Shown: piece by piece, positions 38,980-48,674 of the stretch
How the letters are laid out: each line of letters begins with the position of its first letter
How positions within the stretch are numbered: position 1 is the stretch's first letter
Origin: Bradyrhizobium sp. CB2312
GTDB lineage: Bacteria > Pseudomonadota > Alphaproteobacteria > Rhizobiales > Xanthobacteraceae
Length of the DNA: 64,000 nucleotides
Direction: 5' to 3'
Assembly (NCBI RefSeq): GCF_029714425.1
Contig: NZ_CP121668.1
Coordinates: 8,019,501-8,083,500, forward strand
Position numbers and translations under genes: made by a program
Notes under the pieces: generated by a model
Told to the model about the DNA's origin: nothing
The model's database searches: none
Seen by the model: only the letters and a program-made list of their open reading frames with translations

Positions 38980-40054
38980 CACGGCGCCGAGACGTAGGGG
39001 CCGTATTGATCAGCGCCGTCTTACAGCAGGAATTAGACCTCATGCTCATCCTGTCGAATGAAAATGGGGGTGTTCGCGGGCACGTAGGCTGCCGCACCGC
39101 CAAGATGGCTTTCTCCGCACGATGATCGCTTCCGGTGCCAACGGCATGGCCGAGCCTTCCTGAGCTCTGGTTCCGGCACGTTCCACAATGTGATGTCGCA
39201 GGTCTGGCAGTTGCGCAGTGACATCGCGCGAAACGGATGCCTCTCATGACCGCCGCCGCACAACGACGGACGATTACCGCCGCGCGGGTGGGGCGAAGCA
39301 CTCCCAGTCTTTCCCAGCCTGGCAGGCTCTGAATGATCCGACCGCGGCCGGTTTGACCCACAGCACGTCAATTGCCAGGCACTGCTCGCCCGGGTACGTT
39401 TAGCACGAACGGCAAGGCGCTGGACGACGTCGGGTCTAACTCTGCGCCGAGCCGTGCCGGATCGGAGATCGCCATCATTCAACTGGCCCTGTGCTGAGGG
39501 CAGGACCAGGCTCACGGCTGAGGAGCACCCTGTCGGCACCAGTGCCATCTTCAAGCTCGTGACATCCTCCGCGTGGTCCGCTCATAGACCCTCAAACAGA
39601 GACCCAAGACGAAACCCGACCATCGGGTGGAACCGGTCGAACCAAGGACCGCCTAAAGCAGGGGTCAAATCAATAGCAACCGCTCATGCATTGTCTACGC
39701 TTGCAAGATCCTTGGAGCCGGGTTTTTCATATCGTCGCGCTGATCGGGCATAAGGTTTCCAGGCAGGAAAGCGCACCGAGTTTGCGGCTCGTGCCCTGCG
39801 GTGACGCCCGGCATCACCGTCCTCGTCGCGTCGTAATCGTTGCCGACGTGCTCTTGACCGACAAACCTTGGTGTAACTTTATAAACCTCAGGCTAACGGT
39901 CGCATACCACGGCATAATTGAGCTACGCTGAGCTTGTGCTTCAACTGAGTTCAGATTTTCGGCGAATGTCCTTGCCGTGATCGAACCGGCGGTTGTCCTC
40001 TCTCCGCCGATGGAAGTCCGCGCGATGCGTCAGCGTCGCTCCTCCCGGACTTTC
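38980..40054. other. About 1.1 kb without a recognised gene
   Basis: Only short Arg/Ser-rich frames on both strands, no family match, no repeats. A rightward terminator at its right end implies some transcript (possibly a small RNA) from this side. Confidence 0.35.
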
Positions 40055-40087
40055 GCCCGGCCCGCTCAGCGAGGCCGGGCCTTTTTT
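40055..40087 (+). terminator. Rho-independent terminator
   Basis: Stem GCCCGGCC / GGCCGGGC with a ten-base loop, followed by CTTTTTTATT. It points rightward, towards metE, whose own transcript runs leftward, so it ends an unidentified plus-strand RNA. Confidence 0.75.
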
Positions 40088-40166
40088 ATTCCCAGGGCTC
40101 CATCGATCATCGACAGCGCAAATCCGCAAGAGGATCCGCTTTGTCGAGAAGAGACCCAAGCCCGGA

Positions 40167-42512
40167 TCAATGGCCTCGCGGATCGAATGCAGCGCGCAGT
40201 TGGCGGGCCGCAGCGACCATGTTCGCTAGCGCCGGACGCACTTCCTCCCATTTGCGCGTCTTCAGGCCGCAGTCCGGATTGACCCAGAGCTGCGAATCCT
40301 GCAGCCGGGTCCGAGCCAACACCATCAGTTCCTTCATTTCCCCCGCCTCGGGAACGCGTGGGGAGTGGATGTCGTACACGCCCGGTCCGATCTGATTTGG
40401 ATATTCGTAGTTCCTGAACGCGTCGAGTAGTTCCATTTTCGAGCGCGACGTCTCGATCGAGATGACATCTGCGTCCATTGCAGCGATCGCACCGATGATG
40501 TCGTTGAACTCCGAGTAGCACATATGTGTATGAATTTGCGTTTCATCGGCGACGCCCGATGAGCAGATGCTGAAGCAATCCACGGCCCAGTCGAGATAGG
40601 CCGTCCACTCCGATCGACGCAACGGCATTCCTTCGCGCAGTGCGGCTTCGTCGATCTGGATCATTGTCGCACCAGCATTCTCGAGATCGCGGACTTCGTC
40701 TCGGATCGCGAGCGCAATCTGGCGACAGACCTCGCTTCTGGGAATATCATCGCGGACAAAGGACCAGTTCAAAATCGTCACCGGTCCGGTCAACATAGCC
40801 TTCATCGGCTTCCTCGTTAGTGATTGCGCGTAGCGCCACCAGTCCACGGTGATAGGCTTCGGCCGCACCACATCGCCAAACAGGATCGGTGGCCTGACGC
40901 AGCGCGAGCCGTACGACTGCACCCATCCGTTCCTGGTAAATGCGAAGCCGGCGAGGTGCTCGCCGAAGTACTGCACCATGTCATTGCGCTCGAACTCGCC
41001 GTGCACGAGGACGTCGAGACCGATGTCCTCCTGCCAACGTACGGCGCGCGCAGTCTCCTCCTTGAGGAACCTGTCGTATTGCTCGTCACTTATCGCGCCT
41101 CGCGCATGCGCCGCACGGGCATTTCGGACCTCTGTGGTCTGCGGAAACGATCCGATGGTCGTGGTAGGAAAAGCCGGTAGTCCGAAACGATTGCTTTGGA
41201 TCTCGGCACGACGGGCAAATGGGCTCCCGCGTCGACGCATGGTCTGATCGATCGCTTTCATCCGGACAGCGACATTGGCATCACGAATTTTCGGCGAAGT
41301 CCGGCGAACAGTCGCGGCACATTCCGACTCGGCAAGAGCTTGCGCAACATTCTGGTCGCCTGCGAGTGCCCGCGCCAGGATCGCAAGCTCCCGCATCTTC
41401 TGGACCGCGAAAGCAAGCCAGCTCTTGACGTCGGAAGCGAGCCCGGTTTCAAGTTCAACATCGACCGGTACATGAAGCAGCGAGCAGGATGGGGCAATCT
41501 GTACACGGTCCTTGCCGAGCTTCGCAATCGCGGGTTCGAGCCGCTGGCGCAGCGATGACAAATTCGACCGCCATACATTCCGGCCGTCGACGACACCGAG
41601 CGACATGACGAGATCACCTCGGCCGCCAGCGATGATCTGGTCCAACAACTGTGGCGCTCGAATTAGGTCGAGGTGTAGTCCGGCAACTGGCAGGCTCAAC
41701 GCGGTGTTCAGATTGTCCCCGAGGTCGCCGAAATAGCTGGCAACTAAGATCTTGATGGCCGGCGCCTCCTTAGCGAGCCGATCATAGGCATGTCGCAAAG
41801 ATTGCCGCGCCCTCTCATCCAGATCAAGAACCAGGCAGGGCTCGTCGAACTGAACCCAATTTGCCCCACGTTTGGCCAATTCCTGCAGAACCTCGATATA
41901 GATCGGTATCAGTTCATCCAGCAGTGAGAGTGGCTGGAACGCAGGATCGAGACTCTTGCCGAGCTTTAGGAATGTGACCGGCCCGATCAGGACAGGACGG
42001 GTCTGAAAGCCAAGGGCCTTGGCTTCCTCATACTCCTCGATCGGCTTGCGAGAGCATAGCCTGAAAGTCTGTCCCCTGTGAAACTGGGGAACCATGTAGT
42101 GGTAGTTGGTGTCGAACCACTTGGTCATCTCCTGCGCGGGTGCGCCAAATCCGCGCGGTCCGCGACCGCAACTCGCATCCTGATCGCCGCATTGTGATCC
42201 GCGGGCCATGGCGAAGTACGTCTTGAGCGAAACGGATTCGGTTTTCGAGCCGTAGATCTCCGGGATGGCGCCAACCATGACACTTGTGTCGAGCACTTGG
42301 TCATACAGCGAAAAATCGTTCGATGGAATGACCGTGACGCCGATAGATTTCTGACGAGCCCAGTTGGCGGCACGCAGGCCAGCTGCGTCCTCGAGCAACT
42401 GTTGTTCGCTGGTTTTTCCCGCCCAGTAGCTTTCAAGAGCAAGTTTGAGCTCGCGCCTTGGACCGATGCGTGGCGTTCCAAGCGTGGCAACCGGAAGGGA
42501 GAGAAGAGACAT
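40167..42512 (-). CDS. metE: Cobalamin-independent methionine synthase
   Basis: A 781-aa MetE. The start MSLLSLPVATLGTPRIGPRR is preceded by AGGGG 9 nt upstream; the frame is open further into the riboswitch leader. The N-terminal half carries the tetrahydrofolate-binding repeat (WFDTNYHYMVPQF). The C-terminal half holds the zinc site: HTHMCYSEF (His, Cys), the Glu in MIQIDEAALREGMPLRR, and the Cys in WVNPDCGLKTRKWEE. It transfers the methyl of 5-methyl-THF-polyglutamate to homocysteine. A cobalamin riboswitch sits upstream, so it should be shut off when B12 is plentiful and MetH can work. Confidence 0.95.
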   Translation of the reverse strand: MSLLSLPVATLGTPRIGPRRELKLALESYWAGKTSEQQLLEDAAGLRAANWARQKSIGVTVIPSNDFSLYDQVLDTSVMVGAIPEIYGSKTESVSLKTYFAMARGSQCGDQDASCGRGPRGFGAPAQEMTKWFDTNYHYMVPQFHRGQTFRLCSRKPIEEYEEAKALGFQTRPVLIGPVTFLKLGKSLDPAFQPLSLLDELIPIYIEVLQELAKRGANWVQFDEPCLVLDLDERARQSLRHAYDRLAKEAPAIKILVASYFGDLGDNLNTALSLPVAGLHLDLIRAPQLLDQIIAGGRGDLVMSLGVVDGRNVWRSNLSSLRQRLEPAIAKLGKDRVQIAPSCSLLHVPVDVELETGLASDVKSWLAFAVQKMRELAILARALAGDQNVAQALAESECAATVRRTSPKIRDANVAVRMKAIDQTMRRRGSPFARRAEIQSNRFGLPAFPTTTIGSFPQTTEVRNARAAHARGAISDEQYDRFLKEETARAVRWQEDIGLDVLVHGEFERNDMVQYFGEHLAGFAFTRNGWVQSYGSRCVRPPILFGDVVRPKPITVDWWRYAQSLTRKPMKAMLTGPVTILNWSFVRDDIPRSEVCRQIALAIRDEVRDLENAGATMIQIDEAALREGMPLRRSEWTAYLDWAVDCFSICSSGVADETQIHTHMCYSEFNDIIGAIAAMDADVISIETSRSKMELLDAFRNYEYPNQIGPGVYDIHSPRVPEAGEMKELMVLARTRLQDSQLWVNPDCGLKTRKWEEVRPALANMVAAARQLRAAFDPRGH

Positions 42513-42520
42513 AGCGTTAA

Positions 42521-42533
42521 CCCCTTGATGGGG
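42521..42533 (-). promoter_or_regulatory. Hairpin pairing the metE ribosome binding site
   Basis: On the minus strand CCCC-ATCA-AGGGG forms a short hairpin whose 3' arm is the AGGGG Shine-Dalgarno of metE. It lies between the riboswitch and the start codon, so it could be the expression platform that hides the ribosome site when B12 is bound. Confidence 0.45.
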
Positions 42534-42599
42534 GCAAAGGCCGTGGCGGACGCAGGCAGGGGAAGTCGCGCGGTGCGACGGCTGCTTGACGCACCACCG

Positions 42600-42815
42600 G
42601 GACACCCCGCCCGTGGACGAATAATTGTCGGGGCAGGTCTCCTGGCTCGCGGGTCATCGCTTCTGTCCGGCCTTCCCGAAGCCGCGCAGGCTTCAGTGAC
42701 ATCGTTGGACAGCGGCTTGCCGCTCACAGTTGCGGGGGCAGCGCCGGCATTGTCACCGGCTTCCCTCTTAGCTCCGGATCAAGTGGGACCGGAGAACCTC
42801 GACGACTTGGATTAT
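42600..42815 (-). promoter_or_regulatory. Cobalamin (B12) riboswitch
   Basis: Minus-strand sequence contains the conserved blocks in order: GGGAAGCCGGTGAC, CGCTGCCCCCGCAACTGT (B12-box core), GGGAAGGC-like segment, GATGACCCGCG and AGCCAGGAGACCTGCC. These are the standard signatures of adenosylcobalamin riboswitches. It lies about 90 bp upstream of metE in the same direction. Confidence 0.93.
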
Positions 42816-43732
42816 CGGCAAGACAAGTCTTCCGTCAACCTCTCAGATCATGTCGCAAGCTGGTGCTGCGACATCCGTTACGCGAATGACCGCGCATCCT
42901 TATCGCTGAGTCGATGTAGATGCGCTCTTCAGTCAGCGATATTGTAATGACCATCGCAGCTGCCCCCTGGCCGCACGCCAGATCGGTGGAGGGGATAAAA
43001 GCGGCTTCCGCGGTCGGGACTGCTGCCTGGAGCAGAACGCATTTGATGCGTGTCCCAGGCTTCCCAACAGGTTCTTCGAGCGTGTCCGCCATCCAGCCGC
43101 GCTCTCGACCAGCTGGATCCGTGCTGCATAAGCCCAAGACACGTGGCAAAGTCAGCAACATACCTGACCGGCACGTTGATTTGCGGTGCCAGCCAGACTC
43201 CAAATGCTCGGCGCGAGTGCCGGATGTCGCGAAAGAAGCGCCAAACGCGCTCTGGCCTCTCGGCCGCGAGTACCCAGAGGCATGCCAGAGATCGAAAGCT
43301 CACACTCCGGTAACGATAGCGAGCCAAACAGTTCTGTGGCGGCAAACGTGCTCCCAATTCTCATCAGGAACTTGGTCGAGGCGTTCAGCTGCGCCCACCG
43401 AACATTCGGCGCGTGGCATAAGCCGCGCTGAACGGAAACATCGAGACGCCCGCAAGTCGGAAAGCCGACAAAGGGGGCATAGAAGCGGTGCGAATTGCCG
43501 TCTATTAACCTGGCACGAGGAATGCAAGTCTTCGGCATGCCCAGTCTCCTCCTGCTGGGCATGTCCAGCACAGCAACTTGAGGCTGTCGCCGGCAACGAA
43601 GTTAGCGGCGCGTGACATAGAGCGGGAGCGCCTGCTCGCACGGGACACCATCGGCCTCCCCGTCGCGTCGCCGCTAACTTCTTGCGCTCGCGCATAACAG
43701 GCTGAAGTTGCCCGCTCTGGAATGACGGGTGG
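42816..43732. other. No gene between riboswitch and secreted protein gene
   Basis: About 900 bases of overlapping shadow frames; no family recognised. It must hold the promoter for metE and that of the next rightward gene. Confidence 0.35.
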
Positions 43733-44539
43733 ATGAAACCAGATAGGCCAACAGTCATGAGAAAAGTGTCTGCAAGACGCGCGTTATTGTTTTGTCTCGG
43801 TCGATCCCTGATCTGCCTGGCCGGGCTGGCTGTGACTGGCAACAGTGCTCGCGCTATCGAGAGCCCCCATATCGAAAGATTCAAGTCAACGTGGCGAGCG
43901 CAAGACGGTGAGACAATAGAACAAATTATCTCCAACGTCTCGAAAGTTGCACGGTTCGTCCCTCGAATGTGGGGCGTCGCCGAACTTGACGGAAACGACT
44001 ATGTTTTCGTTTCGTGGACCAGGCACGCGGATGATGTATTAGACGAACAGTACGTTATCACCTGGAGGATCGCGCTCGACGGCACGTTTCAACTTGCGTC
44101 GACCTATGCAAAGCCGATCGAATTGGGCTGGCACGCCCTGGCGCTCGGGTTGATCGCCAGTGAAGTCAAGGATGGCGAAAGGGACGCAAATCTTCGCTTT
44201 CTGCATGATCCGAGCAACTTCAACTTCGTGACGACCACCCAGGGCCGGCTCGGCGATCTCCTGCGGCAGGGCCGCTGCACTATCGTTGAGCCTGTTGGAG
44301 TGGACTACTTGCCGAAGCAGAAGGACAAGCCGACCGAAAAAGGTGATCTGTGGCGCGTTTTGCTTTTAGTGAACTGTAATATCCCAGGGCCCCGTTTTTA
44401 CACCCATAACGGGGTCATCACTTTCGAGAAGAGCGAAGGGCAAGATTGGGAGCCGCAATCCTCCTTTGCCAAGCGTATCGCGGCCTTTCCTCCTGGCTCC
44501 TGGTTCGCTCGAATGGAGCCCAAGGAACGGGAAGAGTAA
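43733..44539 (+). CDS. Secreted protein of unknown function, 268 aa
   Basis: The N-terminus has basic residues then LLFCLGRSLICLAGLAVTG ending at an A-x-A site (NSARAIE), so a Sec signal peptide cleaved near residue 41. A second ATG at 43757 (MRKVSARRALLFC) is an equally good start. The mature part is a mixed alpha/beta protein with YVFVSWTRHADDVL, YVITWRIALDGTF and a Trp-rich tail (GSWFARMEPKEREE). I know no family. It is likely periplasmic. A rightward gene standing alone. Confidence 0.65.
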   Translation: MKPDRPTVMRKVSARRALLFCLGRSLICLAGLAVTGNSARAIESPHIERFKSTWRAQDGETIEQIISNVSKVARFVPRMWGVAELDGNDYVFVSWTRHADDVLDEQYVITWRIALDGTFQLASTYAKPIELGWHALALGLIASEVKDGERDANLRFLHDPSNFNFVTTTQGRLGDLLRQGRCTIVEPVGVDYLPKQKDKPTEKGDLWRVLLLVNCNIPGPRFYTHNGVITFEKSEGQDWEPQSSFAKRIAAFPPGSWFARMEPKEREE

Positions 44540-45088
44540 GAAAGGAGCGAAAGCCCTCGGTTTAATGGTCGCGCAGAGCAAGATCGCGCCGCAGCTCCTG
44601 ACCGCCTCAGAGTAACTGCAAGACATATTAGCCCTAAAGTGTCGGTGCTTACGCCTTCGCAACAGTCGCGAGCCTTTCCCCGCAGCCTTCAGCCCGTCAG
44701 GCAAAAATCGGGCAGCACGACTACTCGAGCCTCTCCGCGACAGTCGAGCTCAGCGGCGCGTACCAGTTGGCGAGATTTTGCTCCCAGCGCACCTGACGCC
44801 GTGAGAGAACACCGTCTGCGAGGGAACCAGCTCTCCATGCCACTCTTCAAGGGACCGGGCCTGGAGATGCCTCGGGCCCAAGTCTGATCCGGCGTGCAGG
44901 CCGCGCATCGCGCGATTGACTGGTGAGCATGCCGACGCCGAGCCGGCACGATCGAGTGCTGCGACAAACCCATTAAGAGGGTAATGCGGCAGTGTCGGCA
45001 TACCCTTGAACATCGGCCGTTTTCCGAGTGGCCCCGGCGACGAGTCCCGGAGCCGTACGCGAGGCATCGAGGAACGACTGATTCGGCG
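44540..45088. other. No confident gene
   Basis: About 550 bases. A minus frame 44750-45067 contains AGSDLGPRHLQARSLEEWHG, which reads like protein but has no start site or match. Probably a remnant. Confidence 0.35.
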
Positions 45089-45271
45089 CTAAATTTCCTC
45101 GCGCGCATTCGTCTGCGCGTCATAGATCCGGACTTGAAGCATGGGAAAACGCTTCTTTAGTTCTGCTCCGCCTGCCCTGGCGCCGTCTTTAGTTGCGAAT
45201 TCAGCTCTGAGTCGGCCATCCACTTCAAGCGCGTAAGAAGAGACCGGCAATTCCCGTGCAGCTGCAGCCAT
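45089..45271 (-). CDS. Small protein of unknown function, 60 aa
   Basis: From ATG 45271 it reads MAAAARELPVSSYALEVDGR, then FATKDGARAGGAELKKRFPM and QVRIYDAQTNAREEI. A beta-strand, helix, beta-strand pattern. Small proteins of this form are widespread in Bradyrhizobium. AGGA lies 6 nt upstream. Function unknown. Confidence 0.65.
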   Translation of the reverse strand: MAAAARELPVSSYALEVDGRLRAEFATKDGARAGGAELKKRFPMLQVRIYDAQTNAREEI

Positions 45272-46332
45272 TTGATTCCTATTGTGTAGTGAGGTCGTTG
45301 AGAACGATTTGTAGCTTGAGTCGGCTAAACCGCGCCAGAGCAGCCTGCCCGAGTGCCGCGATGAGGCAACCATGATGCGGATTGACGCCTCCTACCGAAT
45401 GGCATCAGGATGGTGCTCGCGATCGTCCGAACACGCGGGCGGCATACCCCTCGTGCGGTGCGTATACGACGAAGCCTCGCAGGTTGCCGTTCCACATCTT
45501 CTGGCGCAAACGCACGCCCTCGTGTCGGGCTTGCTGGGTCAATCTTCACCTGTGATCGGGGTGAAGCGCACTACGACAGAGCGGCCGCCAGTCGCGCCGC
45601 CCATGACATCGGGTTCTTCTATGAACGGGGCGGCGGCACCACGAAGATTGTGGCGCACAGCAGAGGTGCGAAAGGCCACAATGCGATTGGCATCCACGCG
45701 TGGCTCTCCAAAAGATGGCTTGGGGATTGGCGGTTTGAGCAAACGATACCGATTCATTTACGCAGCGAGCCTCGAGCTGAACTCCGCGGCGCCTTTGTCC
45801 AGATCTCAAGGGAAGCGAGATCAGATTTCTTTCGAACATCAATCTTGTCCTGACAAGAACTTACAGCGAAATGTCATCCCCCTCCCTGAAACCGTCGGCA
45901 GCCTTCTGTCTGCCGATGCGGGTTGCCACAAAGCATAGCCAGGTTGCTCCTCCCCGCCTGACTTCCAATCGACGTCAAGATTCACACGCGACTTCATCTT
46001 CAAGTGCGTGAGACAACAGCGTTCGACGCTTGGCCTTCTCCCGCATACCAAGTTTGCCGCCGAGCGATGGAGATCTCCTCCTCAGGTCGAGAGGGTGCAG
46101 TACGCGCCCCGACACAGAGACCGACGAGGCTACGGATACCGCGACACGCACACCGGAAGAAATCGCTTGAACCTCACGCAGCGTCAGGTCGTAGCGTGGA
46201 AATGAAGGCCACGCTTTCATAGATCAAGCGTCGAAAGATGCGGCCGAATAATGGACAAGCGTTTAAGCAGTCGAATGCGGCAGCGCCGGATCGCGCGTGA
46301 ACATGAATCAAGAGCGAGAGGTTTTTGTCGGG
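45272..46332. other. About 1.06 kb without a confident gene
   Basis: A minus frame 45539-45757 has protein character (PSFGEPRVDANRIVAF, APFIEEPDVMGG, VVVRFTPITGED), and a neighbouring frame continues with a few recognisable-looking stretches, so it is probably a frameshifted remnant of unknown family. The remainder, to the nuclease gene, shows nothing. Confidence 0.35.
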
Positions 46333-47043
46333 ATGAAACACCGCGTAATGATGGTTGCATTGTTCGCTGTCATCACATCTCCGGTCTGCGCAGCGAAGCT
46401 CCGCGGTCCTCCGCGCATCCTCGACGCCAATACGATCGAGATCGAGCGATCCAAGCTTCGGCTCTCAGGCATCGAAGCTCCGGAAACTGACCAGATTTGC
46501 CTCGACGCCCACGGTCGGAAATGGGCTTGCGGCCTAGCTGCTCGCGACGAGCTGATCAAGCATTCGAACGGACGAACGTGGGATTGTCATACCACAGGAG
46601 GTGATGAATACGGCAGGTCACGCGGCAGTTGCTTCATAGAAGGCGAGGACGTGAACGCCTGGATGGTACGCTCCGGTTGGGCACTCTCGTCGGGGCCGTA
46701 CGTCATCTATGAAGTTGTGGCGAGCAAAACCTGCGCGGGGCTGTGGTCGGGGGCGTTCATCGCCCCCTGGGACTGGCGTCGCCGCCATAAGGGGACGATC
46801 ATCATCGGCGCGAGCTCGGTTCCCGTCGACGCTCAGGCGCTCCTGCTCGGATCCGCGCTGCTATCGGACCCGCCCTCCTCCGAGTGTGTGATAAAAGGCA
46901 CTATGGGCCGCGATGGCGAGCGCATTTATCACCTGCCCGGGCAACTCAGTTACGAACAAATCGACATGACGAAGCCCGGTGAACGCTGGCTCTGCAGCGA
47001 AGCGGAAGCCGAAGCCACCGGGTGGCGTAAAGCCGCGCGATGA
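46333..47043 (+). CDS. Secreted nuclease-domain (SNase/thermonuclease-like) protein
   Basis: About 236 aa from ATG 46333 (MKHRVMMVALFAVITSPVCA), a signal peptide cleaved after CAA; starts at 46297 and 46303 are also in frame. The SNase fold follows: RILDANTIEIERSKLRLSGI, then IEAPETDQICLDAHGRKWAC and YGRSRGSCFIEGEDVNAWMV. In true nucleases the active residues are Arg, Glu, Arg; the Arg/Glu around LRLSGIEAPE and GRSRG fit partly, so activity is uncertain. It is followed 10 bp later by the carbonic anhydrase gene, so likely one operon, both exported. Confidence 0.75.
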   Translation: MKHRVMMVALFAVITSPVCAAKLRGPPRILDANTIEIERSKLRLSGIEAPETDQICLDAHGRKWACGLAARDELIKHSNGRTWDCHTTGGDEYGRSRGSCFIEGEDVNAWMVRSGWALSSGPYVIYEVVASKTCAGLWSGAFIAPWDWRRRHKGTIIIGASSVPVDAQALLLGSALLSDPPSSECVIKGTMGRDGERIYHLPGQLSYEQIDMTKPGERWLCSEAEAEATGWRKAAR

Positions 47044-47053
47044 GGTGAGATGC

Positions 47054-47791
47054 ATGAAGGCAGGCTGTTCTCTGACCTATCTGACCAAGATCGCGCCGTC
47101 GCGCCGCTCGCTGTTGCTGTTCGCTTTTTCGGCGGTTTGCCTACGGGTTGGCAACAACATTGTCGATGCAAAGGAAGCAAAAGCGCCGCCCAAGCCGAAT
47201 AACCTGATCTCGCCGGAGGCTGCCCTGAAGCGGCTAATGGAAGGGAACGATCGCTATGTCCAGGGCGTATCACGACGCGACGATTTCAAGCGCGAGCGTG
47301 AGGTTTTGGTGGATGGGCAAAATCCATATGCCGCGGTTCTGAGCTGCGCCGATTCTCGCGTGGCGCCTGAACTTGTCTTCGGCAGCGGACTTGGTGATCT
47401 GTTTGTCTGCCGCCTAGCCGGTAACTTCGTCAACGATGACACGCTCGCCAGTATGGAATATGCGGTGGCCGTGCTGAACACGCCGCTGATCCTGGTACTT
47501 GGCCACGATCATTGCGGTGCGATAGACGCCACGATCAAGTCGCTCCACGACGATAAGCCGCCGCCGGGGCGCATTTCATCCCTCGTTGCTGCGCTTGCGC
47601 CTGCGGTAAAAGGATCTCGCCAGCAAACCCGTGACACGTTCGCCGAAGCAACCCGACAAAATGTAATCGATAACGTCAACAAACTAAAATCGACGGGGCC
47701 GATTCTGAACGCGGCAGTTGAGCAGAACAGACTAAAGGTCGTCGGGGGCCTGTATCGGCTCGACACCGGCAAGGTCGAGTTGCTGAGCTGA
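47054..47791 (+). CDS. Beta-class carbonic anhydrase with export signal
   Basis: A 245-aa protein starting MKAGCSLTYLTKIAPSRRSL, with GAGG upstream. The leader SRRSLLLFAFSAVCLRVG resembles a Sec or Tat signal peptide. The catalytic zinc site is present: Cys-x-Asp-x-Arg in VLSCADSRVAPEL and His-x-x-Cys in LGHDHCGAIDATI. The enzyme hydrates CO2 to bicarbonate, here probably in the periplasm. It lies 10 bp after the nuclease-like gene and ends before a gene-poor region. Confidence 0.88.
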   Translation: MKAGCSLTYLTKIAPSRRSLLLFAFSAVCLRVGNNIVDAKEAKAPPKPNNLISPEAALKRLMEGNDRYVQGVSRRDDFKREREVLVDGQNPYAAVLSCADSRVAPELVFGSGLGDLFVCRLAGNFVNDDTLASMEYAVAVLNTPLILVLGHDHCGAIDATIKSLHDDKPPPGRISSLVAALAPAVKGSRQQTRDTFAEATRQNVIDNVNKLKSTGPILNAAVEQNRLKVVGGLYRLDTGKVELLS

Positions 47792-48150
47792 CGCTGGCAC
47801 CCTCGGCGGCCTGCTATCGTTTGCCGCCTGTTGCAGAGCTTCGGTCGAATTCCAGTAATTCACTCGTGCATCGGCTTCCTCAAATGCACCGACTACAACC
47901 GCTCCACAATTGTCACAGCTTCGGGAAGATCCTTGGTATGCGCGGCCTCGTAATTCTCCTTGCATTCTACGTGCTCATATTGGCAACGCGAGGCCAGCAC
48001 CAGGAAGCACTCATACCGCGGGCGACAGTATTCATGCCTGCACGTTAATGCGCTAGACCAACAGAGGCGGTGCAAGCGCCAGATCGCGGTGCGAGGCATG
48101 CGGGTCTGGGCTCTCGGCCCAACGGAACACGTGACAATTCCGGCAGGCTC
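47792..48150. other. No confident gene
   Basis: Short frames only. A plus frame 47938-48048 would encode a hydrophobic 36-aa peptide (MRGLVILLAFYVLILATRG) without a clear ribosome site. Confidence 0.35.
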
Positions 48151-48291
48151 TCACCCGCGACCCGGCAAGCCAATTATAGTCCTGCTATGATCACCAGGCT
48201 CAGCAGGTCCGAAGATCAAAAAGAGCGGAATTGCGACCACGACGACTGCCCAGCCGACCGATGTAAAGAAAACTGCTATTCGCGCCGGCAT
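48151..48291 (-). CDS. Small membrane peptide, 46 aa
   Basis: ATG at 48291 with AGGAGA 9 nt upstream. Reads MPARIAVFFTSVGWAVVVVA, then IPLFLIFGPAEPGD and a short polar tail. One clear transmembrane helix with an N-terminal charge. Small single-span proteins like this are easily missed. No function is known. Confidence 0.45.
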   Translation of the reverse strand: MPARIAVFFTSVGWAVVVVAIPLFLIFGPAEPGDHSRTIIGLPGRG

Positions 48292-48674
48292 CGGACAGTC
48301 TCTCCTGCATCAGCCATTTGGGAGATCGCGTGTCGGACAAGCAGCCTCGTCGCATCTGTCTTGGCCTGTACCTCGGACCAGCATAAAGAGAAACTTGTCG
48401 CGCGTACGACAATTGCGACCATAGGCTCAAGCGGTGAACACTCTTTTTGTCCTCGCCTCAGTTCGTCAAGCCTGGCGGTCAGCTATGCACGCGCGCCTTG
48501 ACGTGTCATCGAAAGAGCGTTCCGGGCCCTGCGCAGACCGGTCTTGTCATTCGTATTTCCGAGGTGCGCATCGGAAAGGCGCATCTTCGCGCGCCGACGT
48601 ACAGCTTTGAGGATCGTTTGCCGATACGGACATCAGCCTGATGAGGGCGGCTCGCGCCGTCAGTGCACCTCCCC
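48292..48674. other. No gene recognised
   Basis: About 380 bases downstream of the bioF remnant. Only shadow frames seen. Confidence 0.35.
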
